From Paenibacillus azoreducens (GTDB lineage: Bacteria > Bacillota > Bacilli > Paenibacillales > Paenibacillaceae): a stretch of DNA of 64,000 nt. A program made the translations under genes and the position numbers. The stretch spans positions 4,865,501 to 4,929,500 of the forward strand of contig NZ_AP025343.1 in assembly GCF_021654775.1 (NCBI RefSeq), in the 5' to 3' direction. The notes under the pieces were generated by a model. The model saw only the letters and a list, made by a program, of their open reading frames with translations, made no database searches and was not told where the DNA came from. Positions 7,645-17,596 of this stretch are shown here, piece after piece; the first letter of the stretch is position 1, and each line of letters opens with the position of its first letter.

Positions 7645-9700
7645 TCCCGGAACGGGAAGGCGATTATTACAATATGCCCTGACCGCAAAAGGCATCTTCA
7701 TCGCCGCCTTTATCGCCCTCGCTATCGGCGTCGGGGCGGAGCTGGCCGGGCCGTTTATCGCCAAAACGATGATCGATGATCATATGCTGGGCATTGAACG
7801 CCCCTATTACGAAACGACGGCGGCTTCTCAAGCCGCCGAATATAAAGGACATTATTACAAACGGGAAGACCGCTTCGCGCCTGGCGAGACGAAAGGCGCC
7901 GAAATACGGGTGCTGCAGTCCGGCCGCAGTTTTTATATCATCAACCAGCCGGTGGCGTCAACGCAAGGCGAACGCAGCTTCGAGAACGGCCGGATGAAGA
8001 TTAAATACGGCGATAAAATATCGCAGTATCCGGCCGAAAAGCTGTCCGCCGCCGAGCTGTTTTCCTTTTATAAACCCGAAATTCCCAGCATCATGAAGCT
8101 GGTCGGATTATACGGCATTTTCCTGCTCATCAGCATCCTAACGGAATTCGGAAAAACTTACTGGCTTCAGTCTTCAGCCAATAAAGTCATACAAAAGCTG
8201 CGCAACGATGTGTATGCGCATATGCAGCGTTTGCCGGTTTATTTCTTCGATACGCTGCCTGCGGGGAAAGTCGTGTCCAGAATAACCAATGACACGGAAG
8301 CGGTCAAGGATCTGTTCGTGGCTGTACTGGCCAACTTCAGCTCCGGCGTCATTTATATCACTGGCGTTTATATTGCCCTCTTCCTGCTGGATGTGCGGCT
8401 GGGGCTGATCTGCCTGTTCGTCATTCCGCTCCTGATCGCCTGGATCATTTTGTACCGGAAGCTCGCTACCAAATACAATACGGTCATCCGGAGCCGTCTG
8501 AGCGAAATCAACGCCATTATTAACGAATCGATCCAAGGCATGGCCATTATCCGCATCTTCCGGCGCCAGAAGCAAACGCGTGATGAATTCGAAGCTCTGA
8601 ACGATGATTATATGAAGCATCAAAACAAAATGCTGAATTTGAACGCTTTTACATCACATAATCTGGTTAACGTATTGCGCAATGTATCCTTTGTGGTCGT
8701 GCTCGCCTACTTCGGCTTCGGTTCCCTTTCGGGCGGAACAGCCGTGTCGATCGGCGTGCTGTATGCGTTCGTGGATGTTCTCGGCCGCCTGTTCCAGCCG
8801 ATTACCGGCATGGTGAACCAGCTGGCAGCGCTCGACTCCTCCATGGTGTCAGCCGGCCGCGTCTTCGCGCTGATGGATGAACCCGGCGAGGACGTTACGG
8901 ACGGCACGATGCCCCGTTACAAAGGAAATGTCGAGTTTAAAAACGTGTCTTTTGCATATAAAAAAGAAAACTACGTGCTGAAAAATATCAATTTCGAAGC
9001 GATGCAGGGGCAAACCGTCGCGCTGGTAGGCCACACGGGTTCGGGCAAAAGCTCGATCATCAATCTCCTGTTCCGTTTTTACGATCCGCAAAAGGGTACC
9101 ATTACCATTGACGGGCAGGACGTCAAAGATCTGCCCAAACAATGGATCCGCCAGCATATGGGAATCGTACTGCAGGACCCTTACCTGTTTACCGGAACCA
9201 TCGCTTCCAATGTAAGCCTCGGCGATGAGAAAATATCACGCAAGCAAATCGAAAAAGCGCTGCGCGATGTCGGTGCCGAACGTATTTTGGCCCATCTGCC
9301 GAAAGGCTTCGATGAACCGGTCGTCGAAAAGGGAAGCACCTTGTCCGCAGGCCAGCGGCAGCTGATTTCCTTCGCCCGCGCGCTTGCCTATGACCCGGCC
9401 ATATTGATCCTTGACGAGGCTACGGCGAATATCGATACGGAAACGGAAAGTTTGATCCAATCGGCGCTGGAAGTGCTCAAAAAAGGCCGGACAACGTTTA
9501 TTATCGCGCATCGGCTGTCAACGATCCGCAGCGCGGACCAGATCCTTGTCCTGCACCGCGGAGAAGTCGTCGAGCGCGGTACGCATGATGATCTTATGCA
9601 GTTGGGCGGGCGCTACTTCCAAATGTATCAGCTTCAGCAAGGAGGAGCCCCGGCAAACGACGGCACGCAAGCCAAGCCGGCTGCCCCTTCGCTCGCGTAA
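7634..9700 (+). CDS. yheH: Heterodimeric ABC exporter subunit, BmrD/YheH-like
   Basis: A 688-residue partner of the preceding gene. Between the first two membrane helices it has an insert of about 100 residues (roughly 45-145, rich in Tyr, Lys, Glu), which matches the extracellular domain of BmrD. The ATPase domain has Walker A GHTGSGKSS, a signature reading LSAGQRQL and Walker B LILDEATANID with the catalytic Glu. Together the two genes thus supply one intact and one degenerate ATP site. GAGGAAG precedes the ATG at 7634. A terminator follows at 9752-9786. The tail after the ATPase domain is Ala/Pro rich. Confidence 0.88.
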   Translation: MTPNPGTGRRLLQYALTAKGIFIAAFIALAIGVGAELAGPFIAKTMIDDHMLGIERPYYETTAASQAAEYKGHYYKREDRFAPGETKGAEIRVLQSGRSFYIINQPVASTQGERSFENGRMKIKYGDKISQYPAEKLSAAELFSFYKPEIPSIMKLVGLYGIFLLISILTEFGKTYWLQSSANKVIQKLRNDVYAHMQRLPVYFFDTLPAGKVVSRITNDTEAVKDLFVAVLANFSSGVIYITGVYIALFLLDVRLGLICLFVIPLLIAWIILYRKLATKYNTVIRSRLSEINAIINESIQGMAIIRIFRRQKQTRDEFEALNDDYMKHQNKMLNLNAFTSHNLVNVLRNVSFVVVLAYFGFGSLSGGTAVSIGVLYAFVDVLGRLFQPITGMVNQLAALDSSMVSAGRVFALMDEPGEDVTDGTMPRYKGNVEFKNVSFAYKKENYVLKNINFEAMQGQTVALVGHTGSGKSSIINLLFRFYDPQKGTITIDGQDVKDLPKQWIRQHMGIVLQDPYLFTGTIASNVSLGDEKISRKQIEKALRDVGAERILAHLPKGFDEPVVEKGSTLSAGQRQLISFARALAYDPAILILDEATANIDTETESLIQSALEVLKKGRTTFIIAHRLSTIRSADQILVLHRGEVVERGTHDDLMQLGGRYFQMYQLQQGGAPANDGTQAKPAAPSLA

Positions 9701-9751
9701 AACCGATACGCCCAGCGACCCTCAAGTGCATCGGCAATAACAGCAAGATAC

Positions 9752-9786
9752 CCGCGGGGGAAAGCTCATTGAAGCCTTCCGCGGGT
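9752..9786 (+). terminator. Terminator of the exporter operon
   Basis: CCCGCGG pairs with CCGCGGG, with partial pairing of GAAAGC/GCCTTC within, followed by TTTTATTTTT. The rest of 9787-10100 is AT-rich with no gene I can support. Confidence 0.75.
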
Positions 9787-10118
9787 TTTATTTTTCATCT
9801 TGCAGATCTTATTCGTTGTTCAAGCAGCTATTGCTATTTCTTGATCATTCGATGCCGGTATCAGGTAATAAAAGTGAATTTATAACCGCATGTCTGCTCC
9901 CCGCTGACAATATAATGATATCGAATGATATGATGTTCATTGCAAATCGGATCATTTATAATCACAATATAGCAATAGCAATATTTTTCCTAATGCTGCA
10001 GTTCCCGCCATACCTTGACCGCTTTAACCTATCGTTTATCCCCACCCATCATGGAATCATTCAACTTTGCCGCTTTTCGAAAAATCTAATCGTAAACACG
10101 AAGGAGATGATGAAGCCG

Positions 10119-11117
10119 ATGAGCCAAAAATTAAAATGGGGTATCCTCGGTTGCGCGAGCATTGCCAGAAGATCCGTCATTCCCGGCATACAGCAGTCGG
10201 AGTTGAATGAAGTTGCCGCCGTCGCAAGCCGCGATATCGGCAAAGCCGAACAAACGGCGGATGAGCTGAACATTCCCCTTGCTTATGGAAGTTATGAGGA
10301 TATGCTTGCAGACCCCGCAATCGACGTCATATACATTCCCCTTCCTAACCATCTCCATAAGGAATGGACGATTCTTGCCGCCGAAGCCGGCAAACATATT
10401 TTATGCGAGAAACCTCTCGCATTAAACGAGGCAGAAGCGGCAGAAATGGCTGAAGCCGCCGCTAAGAATGGCGTATATTTGGCGGAAGCGTTTATGTACC
10501 GTTATCATCCGCGCTACGACCGGATCAAGGAACTCATCCATACCGGCGCCATCGGAGACATTCGGGGGATTCGAAGCGCTTTTACCTTCAATAATGCGGG
10601 GGATAAAGGAAATGTCCGCTACAAAAAAGAATGGGGAGGCGGCTCGATTTATGATATAGGCTGTTATCCCATCAGCGCCGCACGTTTGCTGCTCGATCAA
10701 GAGCCGGTTGCCGTTACGGTCCAAGCCTTTTTCTCCGAGGAGCATGGCGGCGTCGATATGATGGCTTCCGGCCTGATCGAATTCGATGGTCCGGCTGCCC
10801 TTACCTTTGACTGCGGAATGTGGACGGCGTTCCGGAACCCGCTTGAGATCGTCGGGACGGAGGGCATCATTGAAGTTCCTTCCGCTTTCGTTACGCCAAG
10901 TGCCGGCACCGGAAACTTCTATTTGATCACAGGCGGTGAGCGTCAAGAGATTGAAGTCCCCCATCTCAATGCATACTCGCTGCAAGCGGACCATCTGGCC
11001 GATGCCATCATAAACGGAAGCCCGCTCCGTTTCGAGCCGGCGGATGCCGTTCGGAATATGCGGGTCATCGACGCCTGCCTGCTGTCGGCCAGAGAACGCA
11101 TCAGGGTAACATTGTAA
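10119..11117 (+). CDS. Gfo/Idh/MocA-family oxidoreductase
   Basis: A 332-residue NAD(P)-dependent sugar or inositol-type dehydrogenase of the cytoplasm. The N-terminal Rossmann fold begins KLKWGILGCASIARR, followed by DVIYIPLPNHLH and the family signature CEKPLA, whose Lys is catalytic. The C-terminal half contains GGSIYDIGCYPI, the usual substrate-binding stretch. AAGGAG lies 12 bases before ATG 10119 and only 3 before ATG 10110, so the exact start is open between the two; the upstream extension to 9816 has no support. The aldo/keto reductase follows 86 bases on; the two may act in the same sugar pathway, which is inference. Confidence 0.88.
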   Translation: MSQKLKWGILGCASIARRSVIPGIQQSELNEVAAVASRDIGKAEQTADELNIPLAYGSYEDMLADPAIDVIYIPLPNHLHKEWTILAAEAGKHILCEKPLALNEAEAAEMAEAAAKNGVYLAEAFMYRYHPRYDRIKELIHTGAIGDIRGIRSAFTFNNAGDKGNVRYKKEWGGGSIYDIGCYPISAARLLLDQEPVAVTVQAFFSEEHGGVDMMASGLIEFDGPAALTFDCGMWTAFRNPLEIVGTEGIIEVPSAFVTPSAGTGNFYLITGGERQEIEVPHLNAYSLQADHLADAIINGSPLRFEPADAVRNMRVIDACLLSARERIRVTL

Positions 11118-11203
11118 CAAAAATCAAAACGTAAACCTTCAAGAATGCTTTGGCTTATCTCATATTTCTATCATGCGGAAGCGCAGATTCAAGGAGGAAA
11201 TCC

Positions 11204-12148
11204 ATGGAATATCTATCCGTGCAAGGCGTAAAAAAACCTGTGTCCCGGCTTATGAAAGGTACGGACTACTTTTTTCACCGCAGCTATGAGAAAGCCGCTG
11301 CGAATATGGATGCTTTTCTGGCCGGAGGCGGCAATTCTTTAGATACGGCGCATATTTATTGCGGGGGCGAAAGCGAGGAAGTCATCGGGCGCTACATGAA
11401 GGAACGGAATAACCGGGATCAATGGGTGATCCTGACCAAAGGCGCCCATCACGACCAGCATGGCCCGCGTGTCGACGAGGAGTCGATCCGCCATGACATC
11501 ACAACGAGCCTGGCGCGCCTGCAAACCGATTTTATCGACATGTACGCGCTCCACCGCGATGACCCTTCCGTGCCTGCGGGCGAGGTTATCGAAATCTTAA
11601 ACGAATATGTCAAATCCGGAATCGTCGGCGCGATCGGCGTGTCCAATTGGACTTGGAAGCGGATTCAGGAAGCCAATGATTACGCGGACGACAAAGGTCT
11701 GTCGGGCTTCACCTTCAGCAGTCCTAACTTGAGCCTGGCCAAAGCAAACGAACCGTTCTGGCCGGGCTGTGTCTCAGCGGATGATGAAACCTGCGCCTGG
11801 CATGAAAGCAAGCAATTCCCGCTGTTCTCCTGGTCTTCCCAGGCAAGAGGTTTTTTTACCGGCAGATTTACGCCTGAAATCCGCGATAATGCCGACCTGG
11901 TCAGAGTCTTTTACAATGACGACAACTGGGAAAGGCTTGAGCGGGCGAAACGGCTGGCGACAAAGCGCGGCGTCACGGTGATCCAGATTGCGCTCGCATA
12001 CGTCCTGAATCAACCGTTTCCGACCTGTGCCCTCATCGGCGCCCAATCCGCCGACGAGCTTCATTCCTGCCTAGAAGGCTCGCGTATCAGGCTCACCCGT
12101 GAGGAACTGGACTGGCTGGATCTTTCCTCGGATTCCCAAAAGGGCTGA
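11204..12148 (+). CDS. Aldo/keto reductase
   Basis: A 314-residue TIM-barrel NAD(P)H-dependent aldo/keto reductase. Visible features are the NSLDTAHIYCGGESEEVIG region with the Asp and Tyr of the catalytic tetrad, VILTKGAHH with the Lys, and IDMYALHRDD with the His. AIGVSNW and the C-terminal cofactor-binding region are also present. The ATG at 11204 has a full AAGGAGG 7 bases upstream; the reading from 11150 does not. It is followed by a strong terminator shared with the convergent kinase gene. Confidence 0.88.
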   Translation: MEYLSVQGVKKPVSRLMKGTDYFFHRSYEKAAANMDAFLAGGGNSLDTAHIYCGGESEEVIGRYMKERNNRDQWVILTKGAHHDQHGPRVDEESIRHDITTSLARLQTDFIDMYALHRDDPSVPAGEVIEILNEYVKSGIVGAIGVSNWTWKRIQEANDYADDKGLSGFTFSSPNLSLAKANEPFWPGCVSADDETCAWHESKQFPLFSWSSQARGFFTGRFTPEIRDNADLVRVFYNDDNWERLERAKRLATKRGVTVIQIALAYVLNQPFPTCALIGAQSADELHSCLEGSRIRLTREELDWLDLSSDSQKG

Positions 12149-12212
12149 GCCGCATTTCTTCACGGATTCCGCTTACTGCTGCACGAAAATACAAGGCCCA
12201 ACATGACGGAAC

Positions 12213-12260
12213 GCCCCGTCATCCCGGAATATCCATCCGGGGTGACGGGGCCGTCCTTTT
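12213..12260. terminator. Strong terminator between convergent genes
   Basis: GCCCCGTCA...TGACGGGGC with an inner CCCGG/CCGGG pairing and CCTTTT on the plus strand. Confidence 0.85.
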
Positions 12261-12298
12261 ATTGTCGATATCGGCTTATCTCTCAAATATCCCAAACA

Positions 12299-14140
12299 TT
12301 ATCCGGTCCATCTCGTATCCGGCGGCTCGGTAGATTGCTGCTGCTGGACATGCCGGAGCGGAATCCGGATGCGGACCGTTGTCCCGATACCTAGCCTGCT
12401 GAACAGCTGCACTCCGTATTCCTTGCCGAAATACAGCTTGATGCGTTCGTTTACGTTGCGGATTCCGTATCCCCTGCCTCTGCCGGAGCTGCGCACCGCC
12501 CCGGCGGAATCCATGGCGGAGTTGACCTGTTGCAGCGTATCCTTGCTCATGCCGTTGCCATCGTCCATAATTTCGAATTCGATCGAATCGGTCTCCGCAT
12601 CGTGCCATCCGCTGACCCGGATATAAATCCGGTCTCCACGCCAAGCATGCTGCAGAGCATTTTCCAAAAACGGCTGCAAAATCAGCTTTACGGTCACAAA
12701 CTTCACGATTTGCGGCTCAATTTGAAATTCGACCTCCATCCGTTCCCCGTACTTCACCTTTTGAATGTCCAGGTAAGCTTGCGTTTGCTCCAGTTCTTTA
12801 TGGATGGCGATAATCGTCTGCCCTTCATTCAGGGACAAACGGTAAAATTTCGCCAGATTCATCACCATCTGATGCTGCTTGTCCACTTGTCCGAACTTGG
12901 CCAACCGGCTGATCGAAGACAGCGTATTATACAGGAAATGCGGATTGATTTGCGCCTGCAGCGTCTCCAGCTCGGCTTCTTTTTTCTTCAGGTTCGTCGC
13001 GTATACTTCTTTGATCAAATGCTCCGTTTGCTCGCCCAGCTTATTCAGCGAAGCCGCGATCATCGTAAATTCATCATTGCCTTTGTAATGGAACCGTTTG
13101 TGGAAATCCCCCTGCTGAAACAGATTTAATATCGAAACCACTTTGGATACCCGCTTGGAAAAAAACCGCGATACGCCTAAAGCCACCAACGAAATGACCA
13201 CGAAACTGGCCAAACAAATCACGAGCGTCAGCAAGTTGACCCTCCGGGTTTCATGCTGAATGATCGTATCAGGCACCAGCGCCGTCAGTTTCCAATTCAG
13301 TTTGGGCACTTGTTCGCCGAGCACCGTAAACCGCGACGTATCCATCAGCCTGTAATCGGAATGCAAATCCGGGACATGATCGCCGGAACCATAAACAATC
13401 CGGTTGTCCTCATCCAGAATAAGCAGCATGCTGCCGCTGCCGATTTTGCGCGTATCTACGCTTTCGAATATTTCGGACAGATATACGCTGATCCGCATAA
13501 ATCCGATCGTCTCGAGCTTGGTCGGGTTCCGCGTATCTACCAGTCTGCGCAGCAAAGAGATTCTGCCGAACCTGCTGTCATCCTCCACCTGCTGCCATAT
13601 AACCGTTTTCCCATAATCCTCTTGCGGGAACTGCTTATACCAAGGTTTGTTCTCAATTCGCCGTAAATGAAACAGCTCCCAGTGTTTCCCTTTGGCAAGA
13701 ACATCTGTATCCGGTTCATCATTGTTATAGATTTCCGGCAGCGTTTCATTTTTCAAATACACGCTTAACCAAATTTTCCGGTTGGTCGAATCCACCGTTT
13801 GCCGAAATTTAGGAATGAGCATCTTTTTTGTGGTCTGGTAGCTGACCCAACCTTCTTCATATCTCATAATTTCAAGCGGCATATTCTCGTCAAAATAAAG
13901 GATATCCGACAGACGCTGGGTATCAGCAAGCTTGTAGTTGATGTTGTCGCGGATTTGTGCCAAAGTTCCGCTCAGATTGGAATTCATCTGCTTTTCGTAC
14001 ATATCTAACAGGATCGTATTGGCCATATATCCAAAAATAAAAATCGGAACCATAATCAGAACCAAATAGGAGATGAACAGCTTCATGCCAAATGGCAAAA
14101 ACATTTTCTTGCTCAGGCCAGTTCGGTTGTCATTGTCCAT
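12299..14140 (-). CDS. yesM: YesM-type sensor histidine kinase
   Basis: A 613-residue membrane kinase. There is an N-terminal helix at about 19-42, an extracellular sensing domain of some 260 residues, a second helix near 305-330, then a HAMP region. The phosphorylation box QINPHFLYNTLSSI near residue 395 carries the His, and the ATPase part has LQPFLENALQHAW and DDGNGMS with GYGIRNVNERI. This is the LytS/YesM class. It starts 2 bases after the yesN stop and is the last gene of the lpl-yes operon, so it probably senses the sugar imported by the transporter next to it or its polymer; the ligand is inference. Confidence 0.92.
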   Translation of the reverse strand: MDNDNRTGLSKKMFLPFGMKLFISYLVLIMVPIFIFGYMANTILLDMYEKQMNSNLSGTLAQIRDNINYKLADTQRLSDILYFDENMPLEIMRYEEGWVSYQTTKKMLIPKFRQTVDSTNRKIWLSVYLKNETLPEIYNNDEPDTDVLAKGKHWELFHLRRIENKPWYKQFPQEDYGKTVIWQQVEDDSRFGRISLLRRLVDTRNPTKLETIGFMRISVYLSEIFESVDTRKIGSGSMLLILDEDNRIVYGSGDHVPDLHSDYRLMDTSRFTVLGEQVPKLNWKLTALVPDTIIQHETRRVNLLTLVICLASFVVISLVALGVSRFFSKRVSKVVSILNLFQQGDFHKRFHYKGNDEFTMIAASLNKLGEQTEHLIKEVYATNLKKKEAELETLQAQINPHFLYNTLSSISRLAKFGQVDKQHQMVMNLAKFYRLSLNEGQTIIAIHKELEQTQAYLDIQKVKYGERMEVEFQIEPQIVKFVTVKLILQPFLENALQHAWRGDRIYIRVSGWHDAETDSIEFEIMDDGNGMSKDTLQQVNSAMDSAGAVRSSGRGRGYGIRNVNERIKLYFGKEYGVQLFSRLGIGTTVRIRIPLRHVQQQQSTEPPDTRWTG

Positions 14141-14142
14141 AT

Positions 14143-15705
14143 TTACATCTTTCTCCTGAATTCGCCCGGAGTCATTCCGAACACCTCTTTGAATTGGCGG
14201 CTAAAATACGGCATGTAGCGGTACCCTACCCGATCCGCCACTTCATAAATTTTAATCCGCGGGTCCTTCAGCAGCTCTCCCGCCTTTTCCATCCGCAACT
14301 GGATGACATATTCGCTAAAATTCGTGCCTGTAACCTCTTTAAACAACATGCCTAAATAGTTGGGGGAAAAGGACAGATGATCGGCTACTTCCTTTAACGT
14401 GATATTATCATGGATCTGCTGCTTGACGTAACGGATCATTTCCTCAACGATCTTCGCGCTTTTCTTTTGTTTTTTATTTTGGATGATTTCGGCGGCGCTG
14501 AACAACCTGTATCTTAACCACGAACGGATGTCATCCAATGTTTCATACTGCAGCATGATATCGGGTTTGCTTAATCCATCATGCTGAAGTGCCTGGAACA
14601 TATTGTCGCTGATCGATTTGAGCTGGCCCTCCAGCCTCATCCAAATATCCAAAACAAAAAACTGGATCTGTACCTTTGACCTCATCCCGGCGGCCACCGT
14701 AAACAGCTGGTCCACTTCATCGCTGATTTTGACCAGGTCGTAATGAAGAACAGCGTTCACAAGCGGTTCAAGCGGTAGTTCCGTCGTTTGTGTTTCCGTC
14801 TCGCCCTCGAACTCCAGCCGGCTGTGGTCAATAACCTTGCCCTTACCGACAATCAGTTTATACTCCAGTGCGGTAAGAGCCTCGCTGTAGGATTCGCGCA
14901 GCTTAAGCAGATGATCCGCTTTGCACCCCAGGCCAACGGTTACGGAGAACGGATGCAGCTCGTGCAGGCGCTGAATTACCGATTCAAGATTCTGCTCATT
15001 CATTCCGTTTTCGATTAATAAAAATATCCGTTGTTTGGAGGTTCTGCAAATATGCTCAATGCCTTCGGCCTTAAATACTGTTTGCGCCGATTCGTAAAAC
15101 CGGTTTATCCAATCCTGCTTCAAATGTTCGGGCAGAGGGTCCAGTTTCCAGGCCCAATCGTCGATTTCGAGCGCAGCGGCGCGGATCGGCCAATTCACAT
15201 GTTTCAATCCGTAATTTTCCAATAAAATTGAAGCCGTCTCTTCCGAGATTATTCCCTCAAGCAGCAGCAGCAGATATTCATTTTTGGCAATTTGCCTGTA
15301 TGCCTGCTCAGTTCGCTCGCGCTGTTTTTCAAGATCAAGCTCTTTGACCACTTTTTTTAAAGCTTCAATCAGTTCCATATCGTCCATCGGCTTCAAGACA
15401 TAACTGTACGCATTTAGCGATAACGCCTGCTTTACATAATTAAAATCCTGGTATCCGCTCACAAAAATCACTTTGATGCGCCCGTACAATTCTTTGGCCT
15501 TCTTGACGAGTTCAAGTCCGGTCATGCTGGGCATATGTACGTCCGTAACCAGGACATCGATCTTTTCTCTTTCCATGACATTCATCGCTTCGAAGCCATT
15601 ATTGACGGCACCCACGACCTCCATGCCCAGCTCATTCCAAGGTATGAAGGTCCGCATCCCCTCCAAATCGAGGATTTCATCATCGACAATTAAAGTTTTA
15701 TACAT
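14143..15705 (-). CDS. yesN: YesN-type response regulator with AraC DNA-binding domain
   Basis: A 520-residue cytoplasmic regulator. The receiver domain begins MYKTLIVDDE and has the phospho-acceptor Asp55 in VLVTDVHMPS and the Lys in YVLKPMDD. A long middle region follows, then two AraC helix-turn-helix motifs near residues 425-515 (LKEVADHLSFSPNYLGMLFK and IYEVADRVGYRYMPYFSRQF). I chose the ATG at 15705 because AGGAGATGATTTC precedes it; the reading from 15771 starts inside a hairpin. It pairs with the YesM kinase and probably activates the transporter operon upstream. Confidence 0.92.
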   Translation of the reverse strand: MYKTLIVDDEILDLEGMRTFIPWNELGMEVVGAVNNGFEAMNVMEREKIDVLVTDVHMPSMTGLELVKKAKELYGRIKVIFVSGYQDFNYVKQALSLNAYSYVLKPMDDMELIEALKKVVKELDLEKQRERTEQAYRQIAKNEYLLLLLEGIISEETASILLENYGLKHVNWPIRAAALEIDDWAWKLDPLPEHLKQDWINRFYESAQTVFKAEGIEHICRTSKQRIFLLIENGMNEQNLESVIQRLHELHPFSVTVGLGCKADHLLKLRESYSEALTALEYKLIVGKGKVIDHSRLEFEGETETQTTELPLEPLVNAVLHYDLVKISDEVDQLFTVAAGMRSKVQIQFFVLDIWMRLEGQLKSISDNMFQALQHDGLSKPDIMLQYETLDDIRSWLRYRLFSAAEIIQNKKQKKSAKIVEEMIRYVKQQIHDNITLKEVADHLSFSPNYLGMLFKEVTGTNFSEYVIQLRMEKAGELLKDPRIKIYEVADRVGYRYMPYFSRQFKEVFGMTPGEFRRKM

Positions 15706-15772
15706 GAAATCATCTCCTGACCTCAAAAATGTGAATTGCCAATGTACATGGATTTCGCCGCATAAACGCATG

Positions 15773-15822
15773 AGCCGCCCCTAGGGACGGCTTGCATGCT
15801 TGGTTTCATAACAATTATACCA
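15773..15822 (-). promoter_or_regulatory. Internal extended -10 promoter and hairpin ahead of yesN
   Basis: On the minus strand TGGTATAAT (about 15814-15822) is an extended -10 element just after the solute-binding gene. Downstream, 15773-15792 forms a hairpin AGCCGTCC/GGGGCGGCT in the yesN leader. Together they suggest separate, lower expression of the regulators. Confidence 0.4.
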
Positions 15823-15829
15823 TTTTTTT

Positions 15830-17512
15830 CTATTTCGCGCCGATCTTTTTCAAGTTCTCCTGCCATCTTTCGGTTTTAAACGCCAGCAGTTTATCGTAAC
15901 CTACGGCCATTGCGTCTTTTTCCGCTTTATCCAAAATGGCCAGCACTTCTTCATCGCTTTGCGCGTACAATGCTTTGGCTCTTGCTTCAGAGTAAACCTC
16001 ATCTACGCTTTGCTGGATAATGCCTTCTTCGGAATCCGGCATCGGGTTCAGGTTGACGAATGCCGTTGCGTTATATTGCGTTTTCCAAGTGATTTCCGAT
16101 TGATAACGGCTTTCCCAGTTTTGTTTTTCCGGCGGGAGCGTCTTTTCGAATTTCATTTTGGATTTGTCGATATAGACCGTGTTGCCGTTCCACTGCAGGT
16201 TAACCGTTGCGTCCATAATTTTCGCGCGTCTTTCAATGTCGTTCGTATACGTATCCGTAAAGATTGGATATCCCTCTTCGTCCGTTCCTTTCCAGAGGAT
16301 TCCTTCCGGTCCCCACATAATAACGCGGCTTCCTTCCTCGCCTGTCAGCCAGTCAAGGAATGCGAAGATTTTCTCAGGGTCTTTGGCCGACTTGGTAATC
16401 AAAGCGACGTTCCAGCCGAGCTGATTGTAGCTGCCCGTCCAAATCTTGTTTTTGTCCAGGCCTTCCTTATGCACCGGCCAGATCATTTCATAACCGGCGG
16501 TCGGATCTTTTTTCTTCAGCTCCACATCGCCTTTGCTTCCGTATTCGGTCGGGCTGGCGGCGGCGGCGATCGCAAACCGTCCCGTATATGCTTTTTCGAG
16601 CACCTGGTCTTTCGTTTGCGTCAGCGCGTCTTGCGCCATCAGCTTCTCGCGGAACAGCTTCGATGCAAACTGCATCGACTCGCGGAATGCCGAATCCTGG
16701 AAAATCGAAGTCAATTTATCGCCATTCGGTATCGCTCTTTCTCTTAAGAATACCGGAGGATGGTCTTCGCCAAATGCGCTGTAAAGAACATCGAGTCCTT
16801 GTCCGTCCTTGGCCAAATCCGGTTCAAACGGCACGACATTCGGATATTTGGCCTTTACGGCCTTCAAATAGTTGTATAAATCATCGGTTGTTTCAAGCTT
16901 CGGCGAGCCAAGCTCTTTATACATTTTACTATTCATCAGGTAACCCGCATTGCCTGCCGGCTGGGAAGTATACCAGTTCGGGAACTGATAAAGCTTGCCG
17001 TCGCTTGAGCGAAGCATGTTCAGCGTGGAATCGCCTGCCCATTTTTTCAAATTCGGATATTTATCCAAATACTCGTCGTATGATACCAGCATCCCTGCCG
17101 CGCGCAGCCGTTCGACATCGGTGCCGCGGTCCGTCCAAATCACGTCCGGAAGCTCTTTCGAAGCAATCATCGTGTTCAATTTTTGGGCTGCATTCCCCCC
17201 GGAATTGACGGCCGTAATATTCACCTTCTTGTTTTCCTTAATCCACTTGCTCGCTTCATCAGCGCCCCATGACGGCATCGTATACCAGTCGTAATGGCCG
17301 TAGAAGGTGAAATCAAGAGGTTCGCTGCCCAGCTCGAATTTGGAACCGGAGCCTTCTTTGTTTTCCGCTTTTTCTTCTGCTTTCACGTTATTGTTATTTG
17401 TCTCCCCGGCTGTTTTGTTCTCTTCTGTTTTACTGCCACAACCCGAAAGCGCGGCGGCCGTTGTACACAAGAAGACCAGTGTCACAATCAGCGATCGTCT
17501 CCAACTTTTCAT
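15830..17512 (-). CDS. Sugar ABC transporter solute-binding lipoprotein (LplA-like)
   Basis: A 560-residue extracellular binding protein anchored to the outer face of the membrane. The signal peptide ends in the lipobox ALSGC with Cys25 as the lipidation site, followed by an Asn/Glu/Lys-rich linker. Large family-1 binding proteins of this length are typical of the LplA/YtcQ type that deliver oligosaccharides to LplB/LplC permeases. AAAAGGGG precedes the ATG by about 10 bases. It lies 84 bases after the second permease gene. No ATPase gene is present, as usual for these systems, which borrow a shared MsmX-type ATPase; that last point is inference. Confidence 0.9.
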   Translation of the reverse strand: MKSWRRSLIVTLVFLCTTAAALSGCGSKTEENKTAGETNNNNVKAEEKAENKEGSGSKFELGSEPLDFTFYGHYDWYTMPSWGADEASKWIKENKKVNITAVNSGGNAAQKLNTMIASKELPDVIWTDRGTDVERLRAAGMLVSYDEYLDKYPNLKKWAGDSTLNMLRSSDGKLYQFPNWYTSQPAGNAGYLMNSKMYKELGSPKLETTDDLYNYLKAVKAKYPNVVPFEPDLAKDGQGLDVLYSAFGEDHPPVFLRERAIPNGDKLTSIFQDSAFRESMQFASKLFREKLMAQDALTQTKDQVLEKAYTGRFAIAAAASPTEYGSKGDVELKKKDPTAGYEMIWPVHKEGLDKNKIWTGSYNQLGWNVALITKSAKDPEKIFAFLDWLTGEEGSRVIMWGPEGILWKGTDEEGYPIFTDTYTNDIERRAKIMDATVNLQWNGNTVYIDKSKMKFEKTLPPEKQNWESRYQSEITWKTQYNATAFVNLNPMPDSEEGIIQQSVDEVYSEARAKALYAQSDEEVLAILDKAEKDAMAVGYDKLLAFKTERWQENLKKIGAK

Positions 17513-17596
17513 CCAATCTAACCCCTTTTCCCTTAAATTTCGATCTATGTCAGAATTCTAGCGAATCCTGATGTTTAAAGCGCAAGGCTCTAAACC

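Noticed and set aside
9816..10118. N-terminal extension of the Gfo/Idh/MocA gene to 9816
   Set aside because: The added ~100 residues are AT-rich, lack similarity to the family and have no ribosome binding site; AAGGAG at 10101 marks the real start.
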